Of a DNA stretch of 64,000 bases, positions 42,744 to 51,781 are shown piece after piece. The notes below the pieces were generated by a model. The model made no database searches. It was not told where the DNA came from and was given only the letters and a program-made list of their open reading frames with translations. The DNA lies in the NCBI GenBank assembly GCA_964454015.1, contig CAYVQF010000030.1, positions 1-64,000 on the forward strand. The letters run 5' to 3'. The stretch's first letter is position 1. Each line of letters starts with the position of its first letter. Origin of the DNA: CAYVQF01 sp964454015 (lineage in GTDB: Bacteria > Myxococcota_A > Bradymonadia > UBA4248). The position numbers were made by a program, and so were the translations under genes.

Positions 42744-44966
42744 ATGCGTACACCCTATTTCGTTCTCCTGCTTGGTCTCGCCCTGGCCCTCACGGCGGTG
42801 ACCGGCTGCAAAAGCAAAGCGCCCAAGGTCGCCGATCCAAGCTATCTCGGCGAAGGCGAGATTTCGGACGAGCTCGCCGTCACCCGGGTCGTGCTCTACC
42901 AGAACGGCGTTGGCTATTTCGAGCGCCGGGGCACGGTCGAAGGCGACACCCTCACCCTGCGCATCCGGCCGGATCAGATCAACGACATCCTCAAGTCCCT
43001 CACCATCATCGATCTGGGAGAGGGCCGGCCGGTGTCGATCTCCTTGCCCGTGGATCGCCGAGCCATTGACGCCCTGTCATCACTCCCAACCCAGATCCGC
43101 GACGACGGCGGGATCATGTCGCTCTTGGAGGCCTTTCGCGGGGCGCGGGTGGTCTTGCGCACCGCGACCAGCACCATCGATGGCCGCGTGGTCGGGCTGG
43201 AGAGCATCCCCACGACCGATGCCAAAGGCAACTACCAGGCAGGCTGGCGCGTGACCATCAAGCAGAGCGCCGGCGAGCTTCAGGTCGTGGCCGTGACGGA
43301 CATCGTGGGCCTGAAGATCCTGGACCGCACCCTGGAGGTGGGACTGGACAAGAGCCTGGATCTGAGCCTCAACGAAGGGGCCTGGAAGCCCATCGAGCTC
43401 AAGGTGCGCATGTCCAGCGGTGGCAAACGCGACATCATGGTCAGCTACATCATCGCCATGCCCGTGTGGAAGCCGGCCTATCGTTTGGTCATCGGCGAGG
43501 AGGATAAGAGCCTCTTCCAGGGCTGGTCCGTGGTGGATAACGTCTCGGGCTCCGATTGGGAACAGGTACGCCTCTCCTTGGTGGCGGGCATGCCCATGAG
43601 CTTCCTCTACGACCTCTACACGCCCAACTTCGTCACCCGACCTGACCTCACCTCGCGCTCACAGCGCGTAGCCATCGCGCCACCTGAAGAGCAGTCTGCT
43701 TGGGGAGCAGTAGATCGCAAGGAGCAGACCCGCGCCGACAAGCTGGAGGCTTACGCCGACGACAGCAGCATCGGCTACGGCGCCATAGGCGGAAGCGGCG
43801 TCAAAACCAAAGCCGCTGCCACTGGCCGGGCTGCTCCAGGGGCCTCTCCGGCGCGATCGGCTTGGGACGCCCCAGCAGAGGCGGCCCCCATGGCCGAACT
43901 CGAAGAAGAATATGCCATGGATTACGAGTCTCTGCAGCGCAACTTCGAGAGCAGCGGCGAAGCCACCCAGCTCGGCGCGCTCTTCCAGTACGACGTCGCC
44001 AGCCGGGTCAGCGTCCCGGATCGCTCTTCTGCGCTGGTCAACCTGGTGCAGGCCAACAGCAATGCCCGCGAGGTGGCCCTGTTCCGCACGGAAATCTTCA
44101 GTAACTACAGCAACCTTCAACCTTTCCGCGCCGTCCAGTTCCAGAACGACTCGGGCTTCGATCTCGAACCCGGCCCGGTCACCCTCTACAAGGCGGGCAC
44201 CTTCGTCGGCGAGGGCTACCTCCCGCGCACGGAGAACGGCTCGGTGGTCCACATCACCTTCGCCGCCGACGCTCGGGTCAACCTCAAGAGCAGCCGCGAG
44301 GAGACGGAAGAGGCCGCCAAAATCCTCAAGATCTCCGGCGGTGGCCTCACCTCGGAGATCAAACGGGTGAACCTCTTCTCCTACGAAATCCGCAACCAGC
44401 ACCCAGAAGACATCCAAGCGGTCATCCGCCGCCCCGTCCGCGCCGAGTGGAAGCTCGACCCCATACCCGAAGGGACGCTGACCGCCGCTGGCGCCTACTA
44501 CATCCCGGTCAAAGTGAAAGCCGGCGAGACGGCCACCTTCAGCTTCAAAGAGAGCACCCCCGTGGTGCGCACCCTCACCTTGGATTCCCGCCACGCCATC
44601 GATCTCCTCAAGGTCCAGATCAGCGACGCCGCCCTCGACCCGGCCCTCAAGGCCCAACTCGAAGAGGTCATCGCCAAACAGAACGAGCTGCACGAGGTGC
44701 GCGAACAGCTCGAAGCCCTCGGCCAACAGCGCAGCGAGCTCGCCACCGAAGCCAGCCGCCTCTCCGACTCCCTGGAAGACCTCAAGGACATCCGCGACGC
44801 CGGCGCCCGCCAACTCAGAGAGCAGCTCATCACCCGCAAAGCCAACGCCGAGCGCGACCTCAACGGCATCACCACCCGCATGACCGAGCTGCGGGTGCGC
44901 GAGTCCGACCTCAGCCTCACCCTGCGCGCCCTCTTCCGCTCCATCTCTTTTGAAGCCACGCCCTAA
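42744..44966 (+). CDS. DUF4139-type lipoprotein, copy 2
   Basis: This is a 740-residue paralogue of the gene at 39424, with its own lipoprotein signal ending ALTAVTGC and Lys at +2; GGAG lies seven bases before the ATG. Domain order is the same: GVGYFERRGTVEGDT, MVSYIIAMPVWKPAYRL, LVAGMPMSFLYDLYTP, variable linker (about 330-400, without the Gly-rich run of copy 1), then SRVSVPDRSSALVNLVQANS and a C-terminal coiled coil. Residues about 37-102 are identical to copy 1 while the codons differ at many third positions, so the duplicate is old and under strong purifying selection. Function unknown; the copies may form a complex. Confidence 0.82.
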   Translation: MRTPYFVLLLGLALALTAVTGCKSKAPKVADPSYLGEGEISDELAVTRVVLYQNGVGYFERRGTVEGDTLTLRIRPDQINDILKSLTIIDLGEGRPVSISLPVDRRAIDALSSLPTQIRDDGGIMSLLEAFRGARVVLRTATSTIDGRVVGLESIPTTDAKGNYQAGWRVTIKQSAGELQVVAVTDIVGLKILDRTLEVGLDKSLDLSLNEGAWKPIELKVRMSSGGKRDIMVSYIIAMPVWKPAYRLVIGEEDKSLFQGWSVVDNVSGSDWEQVRLSLVAGMPMSFLYDLYTPNFVTRPDLTSRSQRVAIAPPEEQSAWGAVDRKEQTRADKLEAYADDSSIGYGAIGGSGVKTKAAATGRAAPGASPARSAWDAPAEAAPMAELEEEYAMDYESLQRNFESSGEATQLGALFQYDVASRVSVPDRSSALVNLVQANSNAREVALFRTEIFSNYSNLQPFRAVQFQNDSGFDLEPGPVTLYKAGTFVGEGYLPRTENGSVVHITFAADARVNLKSSREETEEAAKILKISGGGLTSEIKRVNLFSYEIRNQHPEDIQAVIRRPVRAEWKLDPIPEGTLTAAGAYYIPVKVKAGETATFSFKESTPVVRTLTLDSRHAIDLLKVQISDAALDPALKAQLEEVIAKQNELHEVREQLEALGQQRSELATEASRLSDSLEDLKDIRDAGARQLREQLITRKANAERDLNGITTRMTELRVRESDLSLTLRALFRSISFEATP

Positions 44967-45044
44967 AGGCGTGCGGCCGCCGCGAGCGGCAGCGAGGCCA
45001 GAGCGCACCGCGCGCCCGGCGCACCACCAGCAGGCGCCCTCTTC

Positions 45045-46262
45045 TCAGAAGGCGACGCGCCACCCCAAGCCAGCGCCCTCCCCGCCCCACCACGGCACGA
45101 GGGCGTGCCCGCTCGCCTCGGCGTCGCCGCCAAGGAGATCGATGAGCACCAAAGTCGCCCCGGTCACCACCGCGGCGCTGCCCACCCCCAGGAGTATATA
45201 ATTGACCGTCCGCAGGGACTTGAAATCGGACTCGGCCCGCTCGAACGCCGCCACGTCTCCCGCGGCGCCTGCCTTCTCCATGTCGTCCACCAAGGATCCC
45301 AGGGCGGTCAAGTCGACGATGGCGAAGGTGGCCAACGCGGCGACACCCACACCCAAAGTGGTCCAGCCAGCGATCATCAGCGCCGCCGACTCCGTTGCTT
45401 CGGGTCGAAGCGCATCGCCGCTGACCTGGACGATGCCCGCTGGCGTCAGGGCCAGATGCACCTCCAGACGTTCCTTGCCACGGACCTGAAGGTTGAACTC
45501 GCTCCTGCTCCCGGCGCCCGTAGCGACGAGGGGATGCTCGCCCTCCGGCACCGACCAGCGCACGCTGCCGTCACAGCTCTGCGGCGGGTTCGTGCCCAGG
45601 CCCACATCGACTCCAGCGTCGCGACAGTAGACCACCACCTCGCCCTCCTCTCGCTCGAGCATGAGGCGCACCTCCGTGGTCTCCATGGCGACGACGCTCA
45701 CCTCGACCCCGATCCGCGAGCCATGGGCGACGCCGTCCACTTGGTGCAGCCCGCTCTTGACCACGAGGGGATCCTTGGGGCAGGGCATCTGCTCTCCCTT
45801 GTCGATGGAGACGCGCATCTCCGGCGGGTCGCAGATGATCTTCATTTTTCCCGGGCACAGGCTGTTGAGCTCGATGCGGTACTCGGCCAGCTTCTGCTTG
45901 ACGAATTCCGGGCTGGGCTCGCGCACCTTGGGCGCCTTGAGCACCTTATCGTAGGCCACCACCGCCTCTTCACAGCGGCCGGCCCGGGTCAGGGCACGCC
46001 CGAGGTTGAGGTAGGAGACGTTGAGCTCCGAAAGATCGATGGCGGAGCGAAAGAGGCGGATGGCCTTGTCCCAGTCCTGGGCCTGCATGGCCTGCACGCC
46101 TTCGACGTTGAGCTGGCCCTGAGCCTCGGAGACGATGGCGTAGCCCTCGGCGTCCACACTCTGGGCCCAAGCGGGGGCCGTGCCGAGGCACAGCAGCACC
46201 CCCGCCAGCACAGGGGCTCCCCTGCGCATCCACGCGGCCAAAGAGAAGGTCGATACGAACAT
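45045..46262 (-). CDS. TPR-containing exported protein downstream of a kinase gene
   Basis: This is a 405-residue protein with a signal peptide ending ALA-type (APAWAQS). The ATG at 46262 lies six bases after GGAGGAG. Two TPR-like repeats (about 50-125) include AMQAQDWDKAIRLFRSAIDL and NVSYLNLGRALTRAGRCEEA. A PEGA-like beta region (about 140-270) follows, and the C-terminus has two membrane spans (about 300-320 and 355-380). It begins 15 bp after the kinase stop on the same strand and is probably in the same operon. It resembles other myxobacterial kinase-associated TPR proteins; the role is unknown. Confidence 0.85.
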   Translation of the reverse strand: MFVSTFSLAAWMRRGAPVLAGVLLCLGTAPAWAQSVDAEGYAIVSEAQGQLNVEGVQAMQAQDWDKAIRLFRSAIDLSELNVSYLNLGRALTRAGRCEEAVVAYDKVLKAPKVREPSPEFVKQKLAEYRIELNSLCPGKMKIICDPPEMRVSIDKGEQMPCPKDPLVVKSGLHQVDGVAHGSRIGVEVSVVAMETTEVRLMLEREEGEVVVYCRDAGVDVGLGTNPPQSCDGSVRWSVPEGEHPLVATGAGSRSEFNLQVRGKERLEVHLALTPAGIVQVSGDALRPEATESAALMIAGWTTLGVGVAALATFAIVDLTALGSLVDDMEKAGAAGDVAAFERAESDFKSLRTVNYILLGVGSAAVVTGATLVLIDLLGGDAEASGHALVPWWGGEGAGLGWRVAF

Positions 46263-46276
46263 AGCTCCTCCCGTTT

Positions 46277-48046
46277 TCAATCCGCGATGATGAGCTTCAC
46301 GGGCGCTTTATCCTCCGGCTTCTTGTCCTCTTGCCGGATGACCACGACCGTGGGGTCACTCGCCTTGCTCTCGGTATCGTCACCGCGACGCTTGCTGCTC
46401 CCACCACCGCTGCGTTTCGCCGGCGTCAGGGCGCGGGAAAAAATCAACCCGTCGCGTGGGATAAAAGCCATCACACTATCATCGAAGCCATCGCGCTTGA
46501 GCACCAGACGCACCTCTTCCGCATCGTCACGGGGAAAGGTCACGTCCGTCGGCGTCAGCCCCAGGGACTCACCGTCGCGGAAAACGCCGGCGCCTGCAGG
46601 CTCCGTCTCGATACGGACGGTCACCATGGCCGCCTTTTCCGGATCCACGGCCGCCGTTTCAGCGTCTACTGTCGCGTCATCCACGGCCGCCGCAGCATCA
46701 TCCCCCGGGGCTCCATCCGCGCCGGGAATGGGCTCTCCCGCCGTCTTCGCCGCGTCGGCGGGGTCTTCGCCGGTGCCCGCATCCCCTTCGCCAACAGCCG
46801 TCAGCCCCGGGTCCGCCGCGCTGGCACCCGGCATGGCATCCGCTGCGGCACCACGCGCCGTGCTCTCGGGCGGTCCATCGTCTCGGCTGAGGTGAATCAC
46901 CACCCCGACCAAGGACAAGAGCAGCAGCACCACGATGGCCACGAGGATGAGCCGACGCCCCGAAGCTGGGGCCAGGGCCACATCCTCTTCACCTTCGCCC
47001 GCCGGCGGCATGACCGCATCGCCGCCAAGCGCGCTGGCGTCGCTCTCAGGCGGCGTCACCGCGAGAACGGGGCGCGCATTGGCCGTCAGGGCCGCAGCGT
47101 CGACGGCCGGCAGCTCGCCGCTGTGCACCACGGCGGCGCGCTGGCGGTATTCGGAGAACTTCATTTTCGTGTCGCTGACGACCAGATCCTGGGCGCTGAG
47201 GGTCTCGAGATCGGCGAGGAAGGCGTTGGCGTCAGGATAGCGCTCTTGATAGTTGGGGTTGAGGGCCTTCCACAGGATCGCGCCGGCTTTGCCCTCGAGG
47301 AGCGACTCGGGGATGTCTAGCCCCCCCTGAGCGTGCGCCAAGAGGCAGGCAAAGGGGCTGGTCTCTTCGACCACGGGGTGCCCCGTGAGCATCTCGACCA
47401 GGATGAGGCCCATCTGGTAGACATCCAGGGCACAGGTGGCGATCTGATTGCGGATGTACTCCGGCGGCAGGTACTTGGGCGTCCCCATGATCTGGCCGGT
47501 GCCAGTCAGCGCGGCGCCGTCTTCCACCTCAGCCAGCCGCGCGACGCCGAAGTCGAGGATGCGCAGGCTCTCCCGAGGCTGATCAACCTTATAGAGGTAG
47601 AGATTCGATGGCTTGAGGTCCTTGTGAATGATGCCGCGGTTGTGCCCCTCACCGAGCGCCTCGAGGCAGCCCTTGAAGAGACGCAAGACCCGTTCGGGGG
47701 CCAGGGCGCCGTTCTTCGCCAGCCACACGGCCAGATCGCAGCCCTCGAGGAGCTCCATGGCGATGAAGGGCATGCGCTGCGGACCGGTGAAGCCAAAGTC
47801 GTAGATGGTCACGACGTTGGCGTGATCGATCTGCGCGGCCAGCTTGGCCTCGCGCATGAAACGCCGCTCGAACTCGTCAGCGTCCACGCCTTGAGGGGCG
47901 TGGGCCAAAAACTTCAACGCCACCATGCGATCGACGTGAAGCTGCTTGGCTTTGTACACCGAGGCGAAGCCACCGGCGCCGATGAACTCGACGATTTCGA
48001 AGCGATCCTCGACAACGGTTCCAGCAGTGTATCGATGCGTTTTCAA
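46277..48046 (-). CDS. Membrane-anchored Ser/Thr protein kinase with PEGA-like C-terminus
   Basis: This is a 589-residue kinase. Residues 14-290 contain the Gly loop GAGGFASV (23-30), Lys45, HKD at 141-143 (in place of HRD), DFG, and GTPKYLPPEYI. The rest of the catalytic loop (HKDLKPSN) is intact, so activity is likely. One membrane span (about residues 363-386) separates it from an extracytoplasmic acidic, Ala-rich linker and a PEGA-like beta domain (VRIETEPAGAGVFRDGESLG). It is the first gene of an operon with the TPR protein and is divergent from the cysteine-rich lipoprotein at 48379. Start ATG at 48046. The substrate is unknown. Confidence 0.9.
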   Translation of the reverse strand: MKTHRYTAGTVVEDRFEIVEFIGAGGFASVYKAKQLHVDRMVALKFLAHAPQGVDADEFERRFMREAKLAAQIDHANVVTIYDFGFTGPQRMPFIAMELLEGCDLAVWLAKNGALAPERVLRLFKGCLEALGEGHNRGIIHKDLKPSNLYLYKVDQPRESLRILDFGVARLAEVEDGAALTGTGQIMGTPKYLPPEYIRNQIATCALDVYQMGLILVEMLTGHPVVEETSPFACLLAHAQGGLDIPESLLEGKAGAILWKALNPNYQERYPDANAFLADLETLSAQDLVVSDTKMKFSEYRQRAAVVHSGELPAVDAAALTANARPVLAVTPPESDASALGGDAVMPPAGEGEEDVALAPASGRRLILVAIVVLLLLSLVGVVIHLSRDDGPPESTARGAAADAMPGASAADPGLTAVGEGDAGTGEDPADAAKTAGEPIPGADGAPGDDAAAAVDDATVDAETAAVDPEKAAMVTVRIETEPAGAGVFRDGESLGLTPTDVTFPRDDAEEVRLVLKRDGFDDSVMAFIPRDGLIFSRALTPAKRSGGGSSKRRGDDTESKASDPTVVVIRQEDKKPEDKAPVKLIIAD

Positions 48047-48378
48047 CTAGTTAAGCCTCATGTTCAGCCCGCGTGGGTCGAAGACGACCTTGCCCTGCAG
48101 TGGAGCAACCTACATCCCGATGGGTCAAAACGTCAATATCCCGCGTCTTAGGACCTCGCCGCGCCGGCCCGACGCGGGGAATGCAGAAACACGCGGCCAG
48201 GGGCTTGTCAGCGCCTGCCATTTTCCGTCAAATAAGAATTCAGATGACCTGACCAGCCACAGGCAATGTCATGTCGAAATGGGAACAGCGCGCCTTTTGC
48301 TGCGCGCTGCTCGATTGCTCAACTCAATGGCGACCGGCGTGGTCGCGCCTCGCACGATGCTGCGAGAAGGAGCCCTGT
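48047..48378. other. Divergent intergenic region
   Basis: This 332-bp stretch separates the kinase gene from the cysteine-rich lipoprotein. It is relatively AT-rich in its centre. An in-frame extension of the downstream gene to 48271 is rejected because the signal peptide and ribosome-binding site point to 48379. I see no RNA structure or repeat. Confidence 0.4.
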
Positions 48379-50880
48379 ATGCGCGCTGTTCACTTCTACT
48401 TCATTTTCCTCTCGTTGCTCGGCGTGGTTGCGTTCACGTCGGCCTGTGATGACGCCACGCCGCGCCAGGACGATGCCGTTGACACCGAGGTGATCGAGCC
48501 GCTCTGCGGTGAGGCACCCTGTGTCGATGGCGTGTGTTGTGGCGAGAGCTGCGTGCAGCTCGACACCAGCGAGCACTGTGGCGCCTGCCATGTGCGCTGC
48601 TCAGCTTACGAGAGCTGTGTGGGCGGAAAGTGTATGTGCGCCGTGCCGAGCGGCACCCTCGCCCTGTGCGGCGCTGGTGAGGTGTGCTGCCCGGGCGTCG
48701 GCTGCCTGCCGACCCAGTCGGACCCGTGGAACTGTGGGGCGTGTGGGCAACAGTGCCAGGCAGGCGAAAAATGTGAAGACGGGCGCTGTGTCTGCGGCGA
48801 CGCGGTCAACGCCACTGGCCCAGTCTGTGTGGACGGTGCCATCTGTTGCGGCGAAGCCTGTGCCGCGCCTGAAGACGAAACCTGCCAATGCGCCGACGAG
48901 ATCTGCGGCGTGGGCCAGAAATGCTGCGCAGACGCTTGTGCATCCATCGACGTCGACGAAGAGAACTGCGGGGACTGCGGTCAACGTTGTGGCCTGGGAC
49001 AGCGCTGCATCGGCGGTGGCTGCACTTGCGCCGCCACCAACGCCAACTGCGATGGCGATCCCATCACGGGATGTGAGGTCGACATCCGCACGGACGTCAC
49101 CCACTGCGGCCGCTGCGGTCATAACTGTGCTGCGGGCTTCGTCTGTTACGACGCCCAGTGTGTGCAGAGCTGCCCCGTGACGCTGGACAACTGCCAGGGC
49201 TCTTGCGTGGACACTCAGTTCAGCCGCCACCACTGCGGGAATTGCGGGAACGCCTGCGCTCCCGGCGAAGTGTGCAGCCAGGGAACCTGTGCGCTCTCCT
49301 GTCAGGAGCAACTCCAGAACTGCGGGGGCACCTGCGTCGACACCGACAGGGACCGCTTCAATTGTGGCTCCTGTGGACAGAGCTGCGCCGCGGGTGAGCT
49401 GTGCTGGGAAGGACGCTGTCAGTTGAGCTGCCCCGACTACCTCAGGCGCTGTGGCCAGACTTGTGTCGACACCCGGGTCGATCCCCAGCACTGTGGGGCT
49501 TGTGGGCAGCCCTGCCCCAGCGGCCTGCTGTGTGCCCAAGGACAATGCGTTCAGGTGTGCCCCTCGGGCCTCCACCCCTGCGCCGGTGGCTGTGTCGATC
49601 TGCTGAACAACCCGCGCCACTGTGGGGCGTGCAGCGTGGGCTGCAGCGGTGGGACCTCGTGTATCGAGGGCGAATGCGTGCTGCAGTGCCCGCCGACGCA
49701 GCTCCTCTGCAACGGTGAGTGCGTCGATCCGCGCACGGACCGCAACTTCTGTGGCGCCACCTCCTGTGCGACCGCCACACCATGCGGGCCCAACCAAGGC
49801 TGCACCCAAGGTGCTTGCGTGTGCTTGCCAGGCTTTTTGGACTGCAACCAAGACCCCGCTGATGGCTGCGAGGCCCACGCGCCCACCGACGAGGAACACT
49901 GTGGCACCTGCAACACGGGATGCCTGACCCATGAAACCTGTTGCAGTGGCCGCTGCGTCGACCGCGACCAGGATCCCCACAATTGTGGTGCCTGTTCCTA
50001 CCTCTGTGAAGGCAGCGTCAACGCCGGTCCTGCCTGTGTGCAGGGCCTCTGTGCTCTGAGTTGTGCCAGCGGTTGGGGTGACTGCAACGGTGACGTGGCC
50101 GACGGCTGTGAGCATGACGTCTCGGCTGACGTGAACAACTGTGGCGGCTGTGGCCAGACCTGCGCCGCCATCAACGGCAGCGCCACCTGCGGCGACAACC
50201 AGTGCGTGTTGGTCTGTGAGCAGGGATTTGCAAACTGCAACAATGACTTCAAGGACGGTTGTGAAACCAATTTATCGGAAGACATGGCCCACTGCGGTGC
50301 TTGCAATGCTGCCTGCACGATTCCCAACGGTCTGGGCAAGTGCGTCGCCGGCGAGTGCATGGTGACGAGCTGTGATCCCCAGTGGTACGACTGCGATTTG
50401 CAGGCGGACAATGGATGCGAGGCGCCAGGCATGTGCCCCATCACCTCGGGCCCCTGTGTCAACTGCACCTCTTCCTACGGTTTCGATTACGAGCTCATGT
50501 GGTTGACTTGGGACTGTAACGAAATCTGCAACTTTGTCTCGGGTGAGGGCGCCTGGGTCTATGACGCGCGCTACAGTCGCACGCCCATGGGCTGTCAGTG
50601 GGCAGCCACGACGCCCCAATGGATGGGGCCCGAGGTGGCGTTCACGTTTGAATACAATCACGTGCGGCAGACCTGGGAGGTCTTGGTCGAGCACTCGCAG
50701 GAACCTGGTTGCACCTGGACGGCTGATGTCAACACCCCGCCGGTGTGCTCTGCCGTGAGCGGCAACTTCATCGAAGAGGTGCTCTTGGTGCCCACCGGGA
50801 CTGACTCCATGGGCTGTGAGATCCGCATGATCTCCTACCACGACGACAACAACGACCCAGAGCTCGTCGAAGTCAACTGA
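48379..50880 (+). CDS. Large cysteine-rich repeat lipoprotein, copy 1
   Basis: This is an 833-residue exported lipoprotein. AAGGAG lies seven bases before the ATG at 48379. The signal peptide ends LLGVVAFTSAC with Asp at +2. From residue 40 to 600 it is a string of modules of the Stig1-like HCG(A/N/R)CG..C type (about ten), then about three modules of the DCN...DGCE...NNCGGCG type. The last 130 residues are a non-repetitive beta-rich domain (VAFTFEYNHVRQTWEVLVEH). A paralogue lies at 51782. The protein is expected on the cell surface with many disulfides; its function is unknown. Confidence 0.85.
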   Translation: MRAVHFYFIFLSLLGVVAFTSACDDATPRQDDAVDTEVIEPLCGEAPCVDGVCCGESCVQLDTSEHCGACHVRCSAYESCVGGKCMCAVPSGTLALCGAGEVCCPGVGCLPTQSDPWNCGACGQQCQAGEKCEDGRCVCGDAVNATGPVCVDGAICCGEACAAPEDETCQCADEICGVGQKCCADACASIDVDEENCGDCGQRCGLGQRCIGGGCTCAATNANCDGDPITGCEVDIRTDVTHCGRCGHNCAAGFVCYDAQCVQSCPVTLDNCQGSCVDTQFSRHHCGNCGNACAPGEVCSQGTCALSCQEQLQNCGGTCVDTDRDRFNCGSCGQSCAAGELCWEGRCQLSCPDYLRRCGQTCVDTRVDPQHCGACGQPCPSGLLCAQGQCVQVCPSGLHPCAGGCVDLLNNPRHCGACSVGCSGGTSCIEGECVLQCPPTQLLCNGECVDPRTDRNFCGATSCATATPCGPNQGCTQGACVCLPGFLDCNQDPADGCEAHAPTDEEHCGTCNTGCLTHETCCSGRCVDRDQDPHNCGACSYLCEGSVNAGPACVQGLCALSCASGWGDCNGDVADGCEHDVSADVNNCGGCGQTCAAINGSATCGDNQCVLVCEQGFANCNNDFKDGCETNLSEDMAHCGACNAACTIPNGLGKCVAGECMVTSCDPQWYDCDLQADNGCEAPGMCPITSGPCVNCTSSYGFDYELMWLTWDCNEICNFVSGEGAWVYDARYSRTPMGCQWAATTPQWMGPEVAFTFEYNHVRQTWEVLVEHSQEPGCTWTADVNTPPVCSAVSGNFIEEVLLVPTGTDSMGCEIRMISYHDDNNDPELVEVN

Positions 50881-50935
50881 GGCACTGAGGAGTGGGTCAT
50901 GGTGGCGGACCGGTGCCGCCGCCCCTTTTGCGGAG

Positions 50936-51697
50936 ATGGTATTGATCGAGGAGACTTACAGCGTCAGCCGCTACCCTTTCGACCTGGTCGCGCCGCTCTA
51001 CGATCGGCTCATGGAGAGCATGGATTACGAGCGCTGGTGCGACAACTACGTCGCCCTGCTGAGCGCCACCGCACCGGTCGAACGGCTCTTGGAATTGGGG
51101 TGCGGAACGGGCCTGATGACGCGCGCCTTTTTGCGTCGCGCTTTGCAGGTGCACGGCGTCGATCGCTCTGCGGAGATGCTGGCCTATGCCGAGCATCGCT
51201 GCGCACCCTGGGGCGATGCGGTCTCCTTTGCCTGGGGTGACTTCGAGTCCTATCGGTGTCAGGCGCGCTACGATGGCGTGGTGGCCCCTTTCGATGTGCT
51301 CAATTACGCCCTCAGCCCAGAAGCGCTGCTGCGCGCCCTCCAGACGGCGGCGACCCACCTCCACCCGGGACAACCGCTGCTCTTCGATGTCAACACAGCC
51401 TACGCCTTCGAAATGAAGATGTTCGATGAGGAAGAGGTGGGGCCCAACGCGGAGCTTCGCCACTGGTGGTGTAGCCGCTGGGAAGCGGCCACACGCATCG
51501 TCCAGGTCCAGATGTATTTCATCCAGGGGGAGGAGGTGATCCACGAGTGCCAGCAACAGCGCGCCCACAGCGCAGAGGAGATCAGCCAGGCCATGACCTG
51601 CGCCGGTTTCACCGATGTGACTTTTTTCGATGCTGCGACACTGAGCGCTCCATTACCAGAGAGCGACAGGATTTATGTGCGGGCCGTCAAGGCCTAG
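50936..51697 (+). CDS. Class I SAM-dependent methyltransferase
   Basis: This is a 253-residue soluble enzyme of the Methyltransf_25/11 type. Motif I is LLELGCGTGLMTR, followed by VHGVDRSAEML (motif post I) and APFDVLNYALS (motif II region), then GQPLLFDVNTAY. The N-terminus YPFDLVAPLYDRLM is common in small-molecule and tRNA methyltransferases. The substrate is unknown. The ATG at 50936 has a weak GCGGAG. It lies between the two large cysteine-rich paralogues in the same orientation (55 and 84 bp gaps), which could reflect a shared transcript. Confidence 0.85.
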   Translation: MVLIEETYSVSRYPFDLVAPLYDRLMESMDYERWCDNYVALLSATAPVERLLELGCGTGLMTRAFLRRALQVHGVDRSAEMLAYAEHRCAPWGDAVSFAWGDFESYRCQARYDGVVAPFDVLNYALSPEALLRALQTAATHLHPGQPLLFDVNTAYAFEMKMFDEEEVGPNAELRHWWCSRWEAATRIVQVQMYFIQGEEVIHECQQQRAHSAEEISQAMTCAGFTDVTFFDAATLSAPLPESDRIYVRAVKA

Positions 51698-51781
51698 GCC
51701 TTTACCAAAGGAACACGAAACAGAACCAAGCGTGCGCCGGGAAATGGCTCGGCGAGCCGGGATTTCGTCAAGGAGATGAGC

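Noticed and set aside
48601..50115. 504-residue minus-strand frame opposite the large cysteine-rich lipoprotein
   Set aside because: Ala/Thr/Val-rich mirror of cysteine codon repeats, as also seen at 3199-4377; no ribosome-binding site.
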